A stretch of DNA of 64,000 nucleotides from Pycnopodia helianthoides (GCA_032158295.1 CM063260.1:2551501-2615500); one strand, 5' to 3'; shown: positions 12,913 through 27,244, counted from the stretch's first letter. Notes: generated by a model from the letters alone, not told the origin. Program-made: numbers and translations.

Positions 12913-14290
12913 AAATTTCCGCGTACAAACTTCAAGAGGTCCAAGTAACAGTTGAATAAGTTGCCCCTTTCTTTTCGAATGAAAAGTTGAAAAAAAAACA
13001 GTGCATTCTCCCCGAAATATAATTGAATTTTTGTTTACAAATCATGCGTGCATTCTAATCCATGGCTCTGTTGGTCTGAGGCACTTTTATCTTGATGTCT
13101 CGATTAAAATGGTCTATTGTATCTAAAAAACAATCCAATCCTCAATTGTTCTCTATTGATTGTTTTGTCGGATGTTAGGAGGCTGACTGTTTCAAGGACA
13201 AACTGAACAATTCCTCATAGATGAAACTAATTAGTGTACTCATCATTTTACGAACATACTATGCTGAACAGTCACCTGTCACTGTGTGTATTTGGGAAGG
13301 AACTGTGTAGTACAGGCCTGGACCGCCACAGAGGTCAATGAACTCTCTTGCCCTGGTCTTTACCTTGGTGCACCAGTTTTAATATTTAAAGATTTTCCAA
13401 CGGCAGTTCCTTTTGCAAAAACGAGAATGGTCTCGCTCGCTCTACAGTAAAATTCAGACCTGGGCACAATTTGTAGAGCTGCAAATTATTGCCTAATAAT
13501 TTCTGCTAAGTAAAAATATGAGCAGGATGCCAATCACAATCAGTACATGTACAGACTTAGTATTTTGGCTGGTAGCCCTTTTCTGATGACCATAATTTTG
13601 TTTTGCGTCGCCGTAGCTACTTTTTGTGCTTAAATTGGGTCTCTGGTGGAGCACACAAAGTCTCGCTTACAGGTTACCAGTCAAAGCACTGTAGGGGGTC
13701 CATGGCTAACTTTCACTTGTCAAGTAAAATTGTTCAGCCATGCATGAACTTTGATGACAAACCAGCAGTAACGAGCAGTTAGCTTTTCGTTTCACCAGTG
13801 TGTGAAACTGAAAAACACTCCACAAAGTTTTGAGCACTGTGGCTGGCCGTTTCTTCTATGTTTTTTTAATAAACATACAACGCTGCATGTCTGTTAGTTT
13901 TAGTAATGCTAATTAGCAGTTGGATGATTTGTGTGTTTCCGTTATACAGTATATCTAAGTTTTTCTGCAGGAATATTTGACAAGAGCAGGATTTGGTTTA
14001 TAATTACCTAGTTCATGCCTGTACTTCAGAGAGGCAACGGAGGCGATTGCATCTCTTGCTTCCGGTCATTGCCTCGGTACCCCTTGAAATGTTCCAATAG
14101 AAATTTAAAAATTTCTTGATAGAGGTGGCTTTTTACCAAGGAGGAAACGCCTTTGTGGTGCCCTTGCTCTCAGTCTCTTTAAAAAAAAAAGCATCAGGTC
14201 TGCTCGTTAAAATTTTTGTAAACTTATTACTTGATATTCAAAGAAAAGTAGCATCTGATCCCCTTGCAGGTGATCCCATTACAATGCAGC

Positions 14291-14368
14291 TTCCCAGGAT
14301 AGCTCAGTTGGTCGAGCACGGCACGTCAATCCGGAGGTCCCAGGTTCAAGTCTTTGTTTCACCCCAAA
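14291..14368 (+). mobile_element. degenerate tRNA-like sequence
   Basis: GATAGCTCAGTTGGTCGAGC resembles a D-arm with A box and CAGGTTCAAGTC a B box. The acceptor and T stems do not pair well, so a tRNA pseudogene or SINE head is likelier than a functional tRNA. Confidence 0.45.
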
Positions 14369-16383
14369 AATAATAATTTGCCTTTTTAGTTTTCGTTTAG
14401 TTTATTACAGTTTATTACATTATAAAATTGTTAGACGGATGTTAATATCGAGAATTATCACATACTACGAATACAACGAATATTCATTCATAAATTTGGC
14501 TGCCCAGACACCACTTGATTAAAACATGCTATTCTTACTGATAACTGTGTAATAATACTGTTTGCTCAGTCGCTACATAAGTGGTGTAGGCTTTTAAACC
14601 CTAAAAATATGGAAGTTTACACAGCGATAAGATAAAAGAGTACATCTTGCCTAACCCATAAAAAATTGCTTTATGTCAAATAGTCTTATCTGTATTTGTA
14701 CACATACTGTACAATTAACAGGAAGTTGTATTTCGGAAAGCAATACTATTGAATTAAACTGCACTCAGTTGACTATTTATCCACAAGCTGCTTTTTGGAA
14801 AAAGTTTGAAGTGTTTTTTTTTTGAATATTTTTTTTTAGTATTTCTTTTGTAGGGGTGGAGGCGGGAGTTGCTTAGTCGATGTTTGATTAGGGGGTACGA
14901 CAGAGCTCTGTATTGTACCATGATTGTACTTATACTACATGTTACATACATGACTAGAGTTTCTATCCTGTATTTACTTATCGTGTCTGTACATTATAGT
15001 TGGGCAAGAGTACCTAACATTAACCCAGGTGTAAATATGAAGGTTCAACCAGAGTTGATTCGACATATTGTGTGGAGAGCCTTGTAATGTAGAGCACAGA
15101 GGCAGGTCAATTTAGAAGTCAAGACTAAGAGAGTGAATTGACATGCCTTATATTGTGACACTTTCTGTGACCCGACACCAACCAAAGGGTAAACCTGTAA
15201 TTAATTCCAAGGCTGGGGGGGGGGGGGTAGACTTTAATTGTGAGACCAACTTGTAGACTAAGACCAAACCTGCAAGTCAGAGGCTAAGGAGGAGATTTAA
15301 AACAACAACAATCTGAGACCCCGATGTTCTGAAACTACATAATATAGCCGAGGTTGTAAAGTTATTACACTGAGACCAAGACAAGACTTATAAAATATGA
15401 GACCAAGACAAGAGTTGTATTTTGAGACCAAAGCTGAGTTTGAAAGTTACCAAAACAGAGACCTACATGTAACTGTCTGTATGTCCAAGACTGTGACTGG
15501 GACCTGAAATTCCTGGTTCGAAGCAAACCTGTATTTAAAAAAAAAACTATGAATTAAAAGTAAAACTACTCTTCAGAGTTTAAATGAATCATCATTCCGA
15601 CCCTGGATTCCCCTGATTCATCTGGCCTCTCACTCTGGGTCCAATTCATGGAAGTATAATTGTTGTTTTCAACCCTCGCCGCAAAAGAAGTTTCTTGAGA
15701 ATTTAATTTGCCGAACATTATTCATAACATGTAGCGTCTAAACACCAGTTCCAAGAAAAGGGGCTCTGTGAAAACCGCCACATCCACCCCCCCCCCACCC
15801 CCCCTCCCCACCTCCTATTGACCTTGCGTTCTTAGAGGGGAAATGTCGTCATCGTTGGTCATAGTGTAGACATTTTCAGGAAACGCGATGGCAATATAAG
15901 GGTCATATCCTGTGACCAAGACTCACGGAGTTATGATGAGGGGGACAGGAAGGGACCATTAAGGAGGCGCATTGCGAGGCCGTGGTTGAAACCTCTGCGT
16001 GTGTCAGTCAAGGGTAGCTTGGTTGATCATGATCAATGTTAAACCCTTCAACAAGCGCCGACCGGTCGCTAGCGACCCGGTTTAAATCCCTGCAGACAAA
16101 TAGTTGTAAAAACAAAATTAAAGATCCCACGGCCACACAGTTTTCAGAATGGGAAAGAGGTCTTTTTAGGGCACTGTTGTGACCAGTTTTGGGTTTGGGG
16201 GGGGGGGGGGTTGGTGATTTGCAAAAAATTGAGTGAACAATTAATGTGTCCATATAATCAATTTATCACAAAATAAATGGTGCATGAAACGGTTAATGGT
16301 TTGCCGCCTTTTACAAGTAAAACAGTGTTTTAATTTGAAAGGGGTAGTCTGAAGAGTTTTGTCAATTGAATGTGGGATTATTG

Positions 16384-16674
16384 CTCAGGGTTCTGCCCAC
16401 AGTGGTCGGTGCCGGAAAAACCCGCCCGGCACTCAGGATTCCCCAACCAGCACTGGCAGAATTTTCTCCGTTTCCGACCACCACACATTTTCCAAAATCT
16501 TTGAAATTACACTTGCAATTTCCTTTCAAAGGTTTTCAACAGAAATGTAAAATTTTGTATTTACCAGTAAAAATGGTTTCTTAAGCCATGAATTTTGAGT
16601 ACTTCTTTGATCCATTTCTCAATGGCTTCCAGGGAAACGTTTCTTTCCGAAAGAAATCCTGGGCAGAACCCTGA
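16384..16674. mobile_element. MITE-like element with CAGGGTTCTGCCCA termini
   Basis: CTCAGGGTTCTGCCCA at the left and TGGGCAGAACCCTGAT at the right bound about 290 noncoding bases. I recognised no second copy in the window. Confidence 0.6.
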
Positions 16675-19053
16675 TTGCTACACACACAATGTAGTCCCGG
16701 TTTATGGCCAATTTGAAGGAAAATGCACAAAGAAACAAAAAACACCACTGACCAAAATTAGTAAATTTTAAAACTAAAAATAGTTCTGGTTGAAGTCCCC
16801 AAATTAAATCAAGACCATTATTTATTTACAGACAATTTTGCAAGTATGGTTTCTACATGAACACGTTTAGACAGCAGATACCGGTAGAAGTGCTGAACCA
16901 GACTTTTGTAAACATGTGAGTCATGCTCTGTTGACCTTGATTCGTCCTATATTGGCCCACTAAGAAAAGAGAGAGAGAAATATTTAAAAAAAACGTTGAG
17001 AATCTAACCAGCTTATATCAAGAAGAGATATAGCAGATTTGTTTTAACGCTACAAGTGTGGACCTGAGAACAAAAGAGGTCCGCACAATATGAAACACTA
17101 TGTGGCCAATGTTTCTCTGTAACTCTGTGGATGAGTTTTCTTTGGGCGCAGCCGATTACTTACATGGTTTCGTGGATATCAACATAATTTGTACGAGACT
17201 TTGTGAGTGGTTGGCTGTGTCCGTGGAGGATTCATCTACAGAGTTAATCATTTACAAGCCTGTTGTTCATCTTTCTTGATATGTTTCTCTGCAATTTTTA
17301 TAAATTTTTAAATGCCCTCCTCTTGCCAAATTTGTTAATGGTTCATTTTTATTTCTTAAATGTTCCCCTTTGATTGCTTTTTTTTATGTCTTATTTATAT
17401 ACCTAAAGGGATTGTCACTTTGGATAGTGATTTGGTTCGCTTTTGGGCAATCCCTAGGCTTCTGTTTGCTTTTTCTGTATTTTTGTTATGTCTCTCATTG
17501 TCTTCCTAATGTTTTTAAATCCTACATTCTCTGTTATTGTTGCTGTGTGTTTTTGATGTTTTTAAAGCCTGAAAGAATAAATAAATAAATAAATTACACT
17601 CGCCCACACAGTGTTTTATTCAGCATGTTTTAGAATAGGATTTTCTTTAAGAATCCCGGTCGTGACAGTTGTGTCCTTGAGCAAGATGCTTTACTATAAT
17701 TGCTCCTCTCCACCCAGGGGTATAAATGGGTACCTGCGAGGGTAGAGGTTGATATTGTGTATGAAAAAGCCTTCGGTGCGCCACGGCAGCACGGGGCTGT
17801 ATACTCCCCAGGGAGCTGAGAAAGATTACAGAAATGCTATTGGCCCAATGACCAGGGCACTAATGTAAAGCGCATTGATACGTTATTGTGAAATGCGCTA
17901 TATAAGAACTAGTTATTTATTTATTTATTTTATTTATTTTAAGAGTACAGAACAAAAAAATGTCCACAGACTGACTGCAACACAGAGCTGTTGGCTTATA
18001 GAAGGGCCTTGGTAGGGTCTTTTCACAATATTGACCGATATATACATGTACCCCACAAAGTTATTTTTTGTTCATCTTGAACCCCCACAGAGGAATTCTA
18101 TAGAAAAAGGAATAATAGAACAACGATAGCAGGACCCCACAAACCCGATCTGTAACCTGTAAGGTTGTGTGTCTGTGGGTGAGGGATCCACATTTCAAAC
18201 CGGGACCTATAACAAAAGGGACAATACTGTAGGTCCACGGTTGCTATCACCAATGAAAACAATGTGGTTCACGGTTGCTATCACAAAGAGTTGCCGCAAA
18301 GGAGGGTCCAAGATTGCAGGTGTTTACACCTGTGGATGTGAGTGTGTGTGAAATGGCTCTGGAATAGGCTTCATTTAACGTGGCTCCAACCTCGTCCCCA
18401 TGGTTTACTTTATTTCCAACCATGTTTACAATAGTAAACCCTGGGAGGGAAACTCCTTACTTGGACCCTAATTGGACAAAACCAAATGTGAACCTTTGTC
18501 AAAACAGCCAGCCTGCAACCAATGTACAAACAGGCTATTAAATCTGGTACCGGACTACGAGACCACGACGAAGATGTGAATTTTGAAAAGCAGCCAGACT
18601 ATTCTAATTTTGCATACATGTACGTATCCAAAAAATTTGGATATGCAAATGATCCAATACCAGGGTGAGAGAGCGGTCAACCTCGTACTGCTCGACACAC
18701 CCTGGGGACGAGGTTGACGTGGCTCAGGCTTTGACTCCTGTTGATTGCGGTTCTTCACACTTGGTTGCTTTGCGTTGTACACCGGCGCAGTTTAATAACA
18801 ATAATGGACACTGTGTTTATCGCCAGTATCTGCCAATTATGACACTTATAGCAATAATGCGCATTATTGCCCCAGTCACTAGGGGTCACTTGTTCGTTTA
18901 TTTCATTCCTTAACGAACCCCCTAGTACATATGTACATGTACATGTAGAGACTCTCCAAAACACTCCACTTACTGTTAAACATACATGGTCCTCAACACC
19001 ATGCTTGTTTTTGTAGATAAAATTTGTAGGACTGTTCCAATGATAAGCGGCTG

Positions 19054-19342
19054 AAATTTTACACTGGACCGCTGGCCCGAGGCCAGTGGTTTCAACATCG
19101 GGCCAGTAAACTTGTGTCCAGACAAGGCCGGCAGTCTTGTGTTTGTGTTCAAATGTTGACTTTCAGTCTGATAAATACAATTCTGTTGATTATCAAAGAC
19201 TACTTACCCCATAATATACAAATGAGATAAATCTTTTCTTAGTGCTTTTTCAAATTCAAACAGTTCATTTATTTAACCTGTGTAGGAATTTTTTCTTCTC
19301 ACTTAAATTCTGGTCTTGTACTCTAAATTCCGGTCCAGTAAA
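19054..19342 (+). repeat. dispersed repeat, copy 1 (partner 21562-21848)
   Basis: About 290 bases closely shared with the partner, including CTGGCCCGAGGCCAGTG, TGTTGACTTTCAGTCTGATA and ATTCCGGTCCAGTAAAT. Not recognised as any named element. Confidence 0.7.
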
Positions 19343-20084
19343 TTTCTTCCTTGATAAAAACAGGATTACCAACCAAATTTCCATTTGTTGCATATTGCTC
19401 GTTAATGGTATTGTTTGCTTATCCTGAAAATCACATGGAAATTTACACAATATATAACAGCTCACACTGTATATGAGCTTCTTTGCTGCTTTTTCCAAGT
19501 TCTGTGACACCATTTCATTAATTGTTTAAAAGTAGGAAAATGGAACATTCATAACCGAATTGGGTCACACCATTCTTCACCAGTCAGGCGAGAGTCCGCG
19601 CCAATAAGTTCTCTTTCCACTTGAAAACCCTCACCGCACGCGGTATTACATAGTTTACAAGTTTCTATAGGGATTATGTTGCTTGTATAACTCGCTAACC
19701 AAATTTGTCTGGAGTGAGTCTACCCCACACCCTAAGCCTTACTAACATGCACGTCGTCGACCTATCGGTGCACCTGTGCTCTACATCTGAACCTGCATCG
19801 CAACAACTAGTTCTGGTTTCAAGGGTGTGCTCAACCATTAGTAAAGATTGAAAATGTTCAGAGATTGGCGCATGGCACGTCGGTGGTCATGCTTGAAAAA
19901 ATTCCCCTTGAAATGTTTTTTTTTTTTGAGAAATGCACAGTGTGACATTTTGTTGATCTTGCCAGTCGGAAACCATTCAGCGTTTTGAAAACATTCAATG
20001 GAGGTAGGTGGAGACTATTTTCCCTTGACTCCAATGACCGAGTGACCTTCTCGGGTTTGGTATTTCTATTTTCAGGCCATGTCT

Positions 20085-20515
20085 GCAAAAAGTGGGATTT
20101 TTGGAACCAACAAACGAACAAACAAACGAATAAACAAACGAATAAACAAACAAACAAACAAATACACCTAGATATCTGTTCTATTTCTTGTACCTTGTGA
20201 TTTTGATCTGAAAGCAGTCTGAACTTTAGTTGCGGACTGTGGGCAGTACCCTCCCTTAAAAAAAAAACTTCACAGTCGGTCTGTCATCGCTCAGATTCTA
20301 CAAAGCCAAATCTGCAAAAAGTGGGACTATAAAATACTGATTTTTGGAACCAACAAACAAACAAACACACCTAGACATCTGTTCTATTTCTTGTACCTTG
20401 TGTTTTGATCTGAAAGCAGTCTGAACTTGAGTTGCGGACTGTGGGAAACCCTCCCTTAAAAAAAACAACTTCACAGTCGGTCTCTGTCATCGCTCAGATT
20501 CTACAGAGCCAAATC
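20085..20515 (+). repeat. tandem duplication of a ~210-bp unit
   Basis: Two adjacent units share TCTGCAAAAAGTGGGA, an ACAAAC tract of different length, ATCTGTTCTATTTCTTGTAC and CACTTCACAGTCGGTCT-like blocks. The first unit has the longer CAAA/CGAA microsatellite. Confidence 0.75.
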
Positions 20516-21561
20516 AAAACATCCGATACCCAAACACTCGGAATCCACTTCTATTGAGTTAGAAGTACATGGTATATAGCATGTAAACATAGTTCAGCCA
20601 AGGTCTAATGCGTGTACAATGTAGCTTAGACCTTCCCACCTCCCCCCCCCCCCACCCCAGCCTTCTACCCGGCAGATGTGAAAAGGTCACAAATTCTTTG
20701 CATGCTTAGACGACTCTTGTATCCTTGCTGTTCATGAACCTGTACAATGTACACAGTGTACATTGTAGACCATCATTTATTGTGCTGTAAATACGCACAA
20801 AGTCTCCACTTTTGTTCACACTAAAAATAAAATTCACGAGAACGAACCTGTTATGCACCGTGCTTATAAATAAGTGTACATTTACTGGTACCTGCAGATA
20901 TGAAGTATTTGCCGAACTGCGATTTCATAAAAGCTCTTCTGTTTTTGAACTCTGGAACTCTTTACCATTAAATATCTGAGCTACTAAATGTCCGTGTATA
21001 CAGAATCTCTAGACATTTTTAAAACACGCTTATACATGTGTGACACATTTGTTCGGCATTGACCGACTCTAAATTGTGTTAATCCACTTGGTTTGTTGTA
21101 AGTGTGCAAATCTTTCTTTTATGTGCTCTTAATTGCATCCCCTGTAAACTTTGGTAATCTAAGTATCGTGAAATAATTGACATGCTTTTCGTAATTTTTT
21201 TTCCCCCAGGGCCTCAGAATATGTTCGGTCATAAATGTAGATAGATGACACTTTACAAATTTTGTATTATTATTATGTTAAAAAGGGAATGTTCATCAAG
21301 CTGGTCTTTGGACATGTTGGAAGAGTGATTTATTTTCCAGATCTTGTTTCGCTAAACACCATACGCACACATTGGCGTAACATTCATTAGGGTGGGCAAG
21401 AGAGGGCAAAGATAAGCCCTATAATTGAGGCATGTGAGGGGTGGTTGAGGGGGGGCTTTTGGTGTATGGAACCATTTATTTTCTGTGTAGTTTGTTATCT
21501 CATTTGGGAGTGCAAGAGGGGGAAGGTGACAAGTGTTTGGGGTGGGGGGGGGGCAGGGCTC

Positions 21562-21848
21562 GAATTTTACAATGGACCGCTGGCCCGAGGCCAGTGATTT
21601 TAGCATCGGGCCAGTAAACTCATGTCCGGACCAGTCTGGCGGTCTTGTGTTTGGGTTCAAATGTTGACTTTCAGTCTGATAAATACAATTCTGTTGATTA
21701 TCGAAGACTACTTACCCATAATATACAAATGAGATAAATCTTCTCTTAGTGCTTTTTCAAATTCAAACAGTTCAGTTATTAACCTGTGTAGGAATTTTTT
21801 CTTCTCACTTCAATTCTGGTCTTGTACTCTAAATTCCGGTCCAGTAAA
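21562..21848 (+). repeat. dispersed repeat, copy 2
   Basis: Partner of 19054-19342, same orientation, about 2.5 kb apart. Confidence 0.7.
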
Positions 21849-22927
21849 TATTTTGAGCCAATAAGCCCTGAAGTCTTGTGGGTTTCCCCCCAAATTCTAG
21901 TCCTGTAATATTACATTCAGTGTTATCAGCCTGCAGTACTGTCTGCTATAAATAAGTCAAACAACTTCCTGAATTTATCGTAGACTAGTTTCCATCACCA
22001 TCCACCATCCCGCTGAAGTAATCCCTGGGGTCGATTTCACAAAGCACTGAGATTCATCTTAAGATGAGTTATCAGTATTACCATAGTGATTTGTGTTGTG
22101 ACATCACTCTTTGCTAAGCAACTGCGATGGATTTGCAGGTACGATCAGTCTGAACTCTTTGTGAAATCGAGCCCTGACTTAACAAATCAATTCCTAGCCT
22201 TGGTTTTGTTTCAATTCAGTAGAATGGGGAAAAAAAGAACTGAAAAAAAAGCAGTCTGCACAATCTGAACATAATGGTATACAAATGTATGTTGACCCAC
22301 AAAATGCCAAGCTGGTTACCATCACCACCCGACTGAAACCAACCCTGACTTCTCAAAAAGAGTACAAGTCTATTTAATTATCATGACCCACAAAGGTCAA
22401 ATTGGGGGTCACCCCCCATACCTGGGACTGCCTGGTTACCTCATTATAGTCTGACCCTGACCCTGTTCCTTGGCAGGACATGTGGGGTATGTCCTGAGGT
22501 ATGGACTGCCACCTAGTGAAGCGTAGAATGAATAAATTGTGTGCTCAATGGCTGCAAATATTGTGTACATATTGACATGATACACGGATTGATTTTGAAA
22601 GACCTTGCAAAGTTTTAACACTGGAATCAACTTGACCATGGGCCAAGTTTTGTGTCTGAACTTTCGTATGAACCACGGTATTTCAGTAGTTTATTATATT
22701 TATATTTATTTATTTTATCATGATGGCAGACATCAACCACTGTGAGTGATCTAATCCTTAAAAAAAGTAGAGTTTCACACGAAACTTTTAGGAGACAAAA
22801 TAACATACTCTACATGTATGTTGGCCCATTGAGCAGTCAACAAAAATATAATACATAGTAAAAATGGTTAGACTTTGATCTGTTAGAAACCCAAACATAA
22901 AATACATTTTAGTTGCGCATTAAATGT

Positions 22928-23897
22928 TTAACCCTCTTGCTGTCTGACCATTCAATACCATTCAAGTGGTTTTGAATGATAGATAAGCTATGCCATTCTG
23001 AAAATGATACCATGAGGGAATGCATGTACACAGTACACAGTTAGTTTTGTGCACAGTTGTGCGGGTTGTTCTAAAACCCCCTCGACCCCCTCGACCCCCA
23101 CGACCCACGACCCCTCGACCCTCGACGTCCGCCCCGTAATCGAAACGTGTCCCAATTCCGAATTCATAAAACATCGCTGTACGGCGGAGTAAGAATTAAG
23201 TCCCCGATTTAGGATTCACAGCGTGTGATCCAAAGAACAGGCGACGCGACTTCCTTCCGACGACCTGCTGACCAACACACGTAGTACACACCGACCAACC
23301 GCACGTCACGTGCACACCGATCATGCTCGTTACGGTGTACGAGCTCAGTAGGCCGGGGGTAGTGTGGGAGACTGACGAACGCCAAAACACGTGTGATCGT
23401 ACTCGGGCGGTAAACGTAGGTTCCCAGTTGGGATATAATCTTATTCAGGCTCGGGTCGGCCAAGAGATACGCGTGGAAATGCCGCGATTTTTTTTCTGTA
23501 CACCAAAATTGCCACAGGACCCGATCTCAGCCAATCACGCGCAGTTTGCTTCGTGTGCATTATGTACGTGTGGGAGGCGCAACTCGTACGCTGTGTGATC
23601 GATGTGCGAGGCATGGTTAGCATACAACATTTTGTGCGTGATTGGCTGAGATTGTGTGCTGTGGCAATTTTGATGTACAGAAAACAAAAATCGCGCAAAA
23701 ATCGCGCAAAATGCGAGCATAAGTCGAGGGGTCGAGGGGGTCGTGGGTCGTGGGTCGTGGGGGTCGAGGGGGTCGAGGGGGTTTTAGAACAACCCCAGTT
23801 GTGCCACCGTACACAACCTTGGCAGTCAAATGATTTCAAATGGTTGGTCAACTCACTGGAAAATGTTGCCAAGAGTCACTGACAGTAGGAGGGTTAA
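22928..23897 (+). mobile_element. inverted-repeat element family G carrying an inserted fold-back element
   Basis: TTAACCCTCTTGCTGTCTGA at the left and GACAGTAGGAGGGTTAA at the right, TTAA-bounded. It is collinear with 5474-5705 apart from a 733-bp insertion and one target duplication. A decayed relative lies at about 35025-35105 in intron 7. Confidence 0.8.
23063..23795. mobile_element. 733-bp fold-back DNA transposon with CTCGACCCC-array termini
   Basis: Termini GGGTTGTTCTAAAACCCC are perfectly inverted. They run into oppositely oriented arrays of CTCGACCCC/CACGACCC units (about 23075-23125 and 23724-23785). A second inner inverted pair (CTGTACA...AATTGCCACA...CAGCCAATCACGCG type) lies at about 23490-23545 and 23630-23685. 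It is flanked by CAGTTGTGC at 23054-23062 and 23796-23804. No transposase frame. The 8-9 bp duplication fits hAT or Mutator-like elements. Confidence 0.85.
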
Positions 23898-26833
23898 TTG
23901 CCAAATAAAAACTAATTTTATATCAAGATTTAGAAAATAAAATTAGCCGTAACTGCTAACCAACCAAAAGGACCTATGGTGTAAATACCCCCAAAATAGT
24001 TAGTGGCCGAACATTTTGACCCTGGCAGAATCTTTCTCAAAGGCTAAAAACAGCCTTCAAGAAAGACACTGCACTAGGGTCAAAACGTGGGGCTGGTAAC
24101 TATTTTTTTGCATAAAAAAAGGAATGGAAATTGTATCTTTTACAAAGATCAGTGCACTTTTTGAAGAAAAAAAACAGCATGATGGCACTTATGTTAATTT
24201 AGGTCATAAACTACGCAAATTCTAACTACTTGTACATTATCCAGAGTTATGTCAGTTCAAGGGTGTGTATACCTTTGGTAATTACTTCAAAAATTAATGA
24301 CCATAAAAACTGACTTGGTAGAAAGCACTGTAGCTGTTGATACTGTGTAACATTTTGTGAAACAATTCCCTTCTAAGGAAAGTGGTTTTAGAGAGAGGGA
24401 TTCAAAAACATTTCAATCTGAGAAACGTTTCTGCATAAAAAAGTTTCTCAGATTGTGCATTCTAATTGGATTATGTGTGGACATAACCGCTCCAGATTTG
24501 TTGAAGATATCGCAAAAGTGCTTCCACCTTTTTGAAATGAAGTTTTCACAGGTTAGTTTTATTTAAAATGAGACGGTTTCAAAAACCAAAGGTATACTTT
24601 GTCTTTAAGAGTTACATGTATGAGCCATACCAAGTTGAAGTAACCCTTGGTGGAACACACCACTTAAATGACCTGCGCTGTGAGCTTCTAAAAAACTGTG
24701 CAACCTACAATGTAAATGTATTTGTTTATCGTATTTATAATACTTTTTTTCCCCTTTTCAAATGTGAATAATACATTTTTTTTTAAATGTGTTGAGTTTT
24801 TGTTTTGGAGTGTGTGCAATGTAACTTCATTTGACCATTAAAGTGTGATAGCTACCATTAGTACACCAGAAAGATACATTTATGACAATCTAAAATTTGG
24901 GCTACTAAACAATTGTTTTTTTTTTGGGGGGGGGGGTTGGTGGTGAAGGAAAATGCACAGAACCTAGCCTTTACTTTCCAGCTCAAGGCCTACAATAGGC
25001 CTATATATGTAAGGCCAGAGCAGAATTAATACAAAACCTTATATTTTTGTGCAAAACCAAACAAATTATGCAAGACTATATATAATTTCCCATTTTTGTG
25101 CAAGACTAAACATTTTTCACGCAAGACCACTTCTTTGTCATTCAAGCATAAAACAACCAGTACCAGGCAACACGTTTTTTCATGCAAGAGTAAAATGATT
25201 AAAGGCGAGAATTGTGTGGGTGTGCAAGACTTCAATTTTCATTTACATGCGAGACTTAAATTATTGCTCAAAACTTTATTTTGTGTGTGTACCTTTTTTC
25301 TTCTTCTTAATTTTTTTTCAAAAACATCAAACAAATCTACCCCAAATTGTTTTTCGGTAGCCTATAAAAGCCTCCACGTCTCCACGTCAGCTGTTCAGCA
25401 TGGAGGGAGACAGTAGAACCTAAATGTGTTTAGGAAACTTAAAAAAAAAAAAAAAATTTAACCGTTGGGAAAAACTACTCACATGAAGCATGCAAAGTGG
25501 CACCCTTTATCGCGTTTCACGCCGCAAGCAATTTGGCTTGAAGCCCAATTTGTTGGTCTAGAAAATCGTTTCAGTCAGTGTTTGCAACTCTTTGATATGA
25601 AGTCTTACAATACATGCATAATAAACGATTAAGAATCCGACTTTTCCATGATTAGTCTGGCATGAATGAACTCAACTTTACAACTGTTTTTGTTTACATT
25701 TTGATAATATTGTTGTGCCACCAACTTTTTTTTATAGTTGCCAAGGACTGTGATCCTGGTGTCAAGTAACAAACCATTCAAGGGCATGTAGAAAAAGGAA
25801 AGTCTGGCCATAGAACCTTAAAACAGCGTTACTCAATGTGCCGTCCGATTCGTTTTATTCAAGTATTTTTTTTTCTGTTGCAAGTGTCGGCATCAGATAT
25901 ATTGCAGATTGTCCAACAATCGACACCAGTAACAAAAAGATCTGTGGAGAGACGCAAAGCCTGTTTTGTTCTCCTTTGTTATCTTAATAATGATTGCTCT
26001 TTGTAGTGATGCTTGTCTATCTTTGACCCAGAGCTTTTGAGTGTTTTAAATTTGCAAACCAAACTGAACCTGAACATTTTGTATGGCGAAACTTTGGAGT
26101 AAAGTAATTCTCTGAATGGTGTTTCAAAACAAGTAATCGAAGCCTATATTTTGATCTCTGACCAGGGTGCTTCTTTTTAGCAGTGATGCGTAACTTTGTA
26201 AACACGGATGGGGGTGGTTTTATTTTCTTTGTATTGCACATTCCTACATGTACTGTAGTAATAAAAAAAAGGAGGATTGTATTGTAACATTACAATGCTG
26301 TCTGCAGAACTAAAAAAAGGGCAATGCAATTCAGCTGTGAAACTGATTTTCTCGTTTCAACATGTATTTAGTTTCTGAGATAAGCCATTGCAAATTGAAA
26401 AACACATTACAAGTCTTGCTGTGCCTAACCCTCTCCTGTCTTTGTTTTTTCATATTTTTTTGGTACACAAACTGCAGTTGCATGTCTGGCATGTCTAGTG
26501 TAAAAATTGCAACTTATATACTCTATCAGTTGTGCCTAGTTTTACTGAAGACTTCCCTTCTGTTAATTCTTATCCTCTCAACTTTGTAGATCTGCTTCGC
26601 CATAATGAAGGATTCAGAAAGACAAATAACAATTGCTTATCATTGGGTCAGGCATTCTAATCTTACCACGGCCAAACAATTTGGTGTGGAGTGACTACTA
26701 CAGAGAGGAGAATACAGGAGAATGTAGTTTTTTTTGTGAGCAAAACGGACTAGCGAGTAAGGGTTATAATACTAGAATTATGACAATCGTCTTTTGGAAC
26801 TTCTCTGATTTAAAATTAATTCTTGACAAGTTG
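23898..26833. other. upstream of the receptor-like gene; 5'UTR exon(s) expected but not located
   Basis: AT-rich DNA with a partial family C element (about 24245-24600) and a repeat at 23935-24110 shared with 39835-39945. The splice acceptor at 27244 requires an upstream donor in this interval or further left. No CpG-rich promoter stands out. Confidence 0.5.
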
Positions 26834-27228
26834 TTAAAGGAACATTACAGAATTGGTCAGAAAAAAAACTTGTAAAATATACTTTTTGATCACAGATTTA
26901 CATAAAACTTACACGGTCTAATGATGATGTTAGTAGAAAACATCCCTTGAAATATTTCTGTCTGAACTGTCATATTTGATGAGAAATGAATAAACTAATT
27001 TTCCAATGGGAGTTTATCGCTCAGTGAGCGTTTTATTCATTTGTTGAATCTATATGATTTCATGCAAATGTGTAATCGGTTTTTCACTATTTTCTCGTGA
27101 CCCAGATGGCCGATCGATCTCAAACTTCTACAGGTTTGTCAGTTTATGTATATGGTGGATTACATAACGTGCTTACACTGCCAGCAACTGTTTTGTTAGC
27201 AAAAACCAATTCTGTAATGTTCCTTTAA
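26834..27228 (+). mobile_element. TTAA-type MITE family A, copy 2
   Basis: Full-length, TTAA-bounded. Its right end is only 16 bp before the acceptor of the first coding exon of the receptor-like gene, so it occupies the position of the polypyrimidine/branch region. Confidence 0.85.
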
Positions 27229-27244
27229 TTGTCGTTTTTTACAG

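Larger units (their letters stand above)
11301..19053. other. intergenic, repeats and no gene recognised
   Basis: Holds tRNA-like fragments (12838, 14291), a family-E-like remnant at about 13447-13640, poly-C/poly-G runs (12126, 15215, 15787, 16198), a MITE-like element (16384) and a SINE tail (17655). Open frames are short and show no recognised domain. Confidence 0.6.

Noticed and set aside
14291..14368. Functional tRNA gene
   Set aside because: Acceptor and T stems do not pair adequately; kept only as a tRNA-like fragment.
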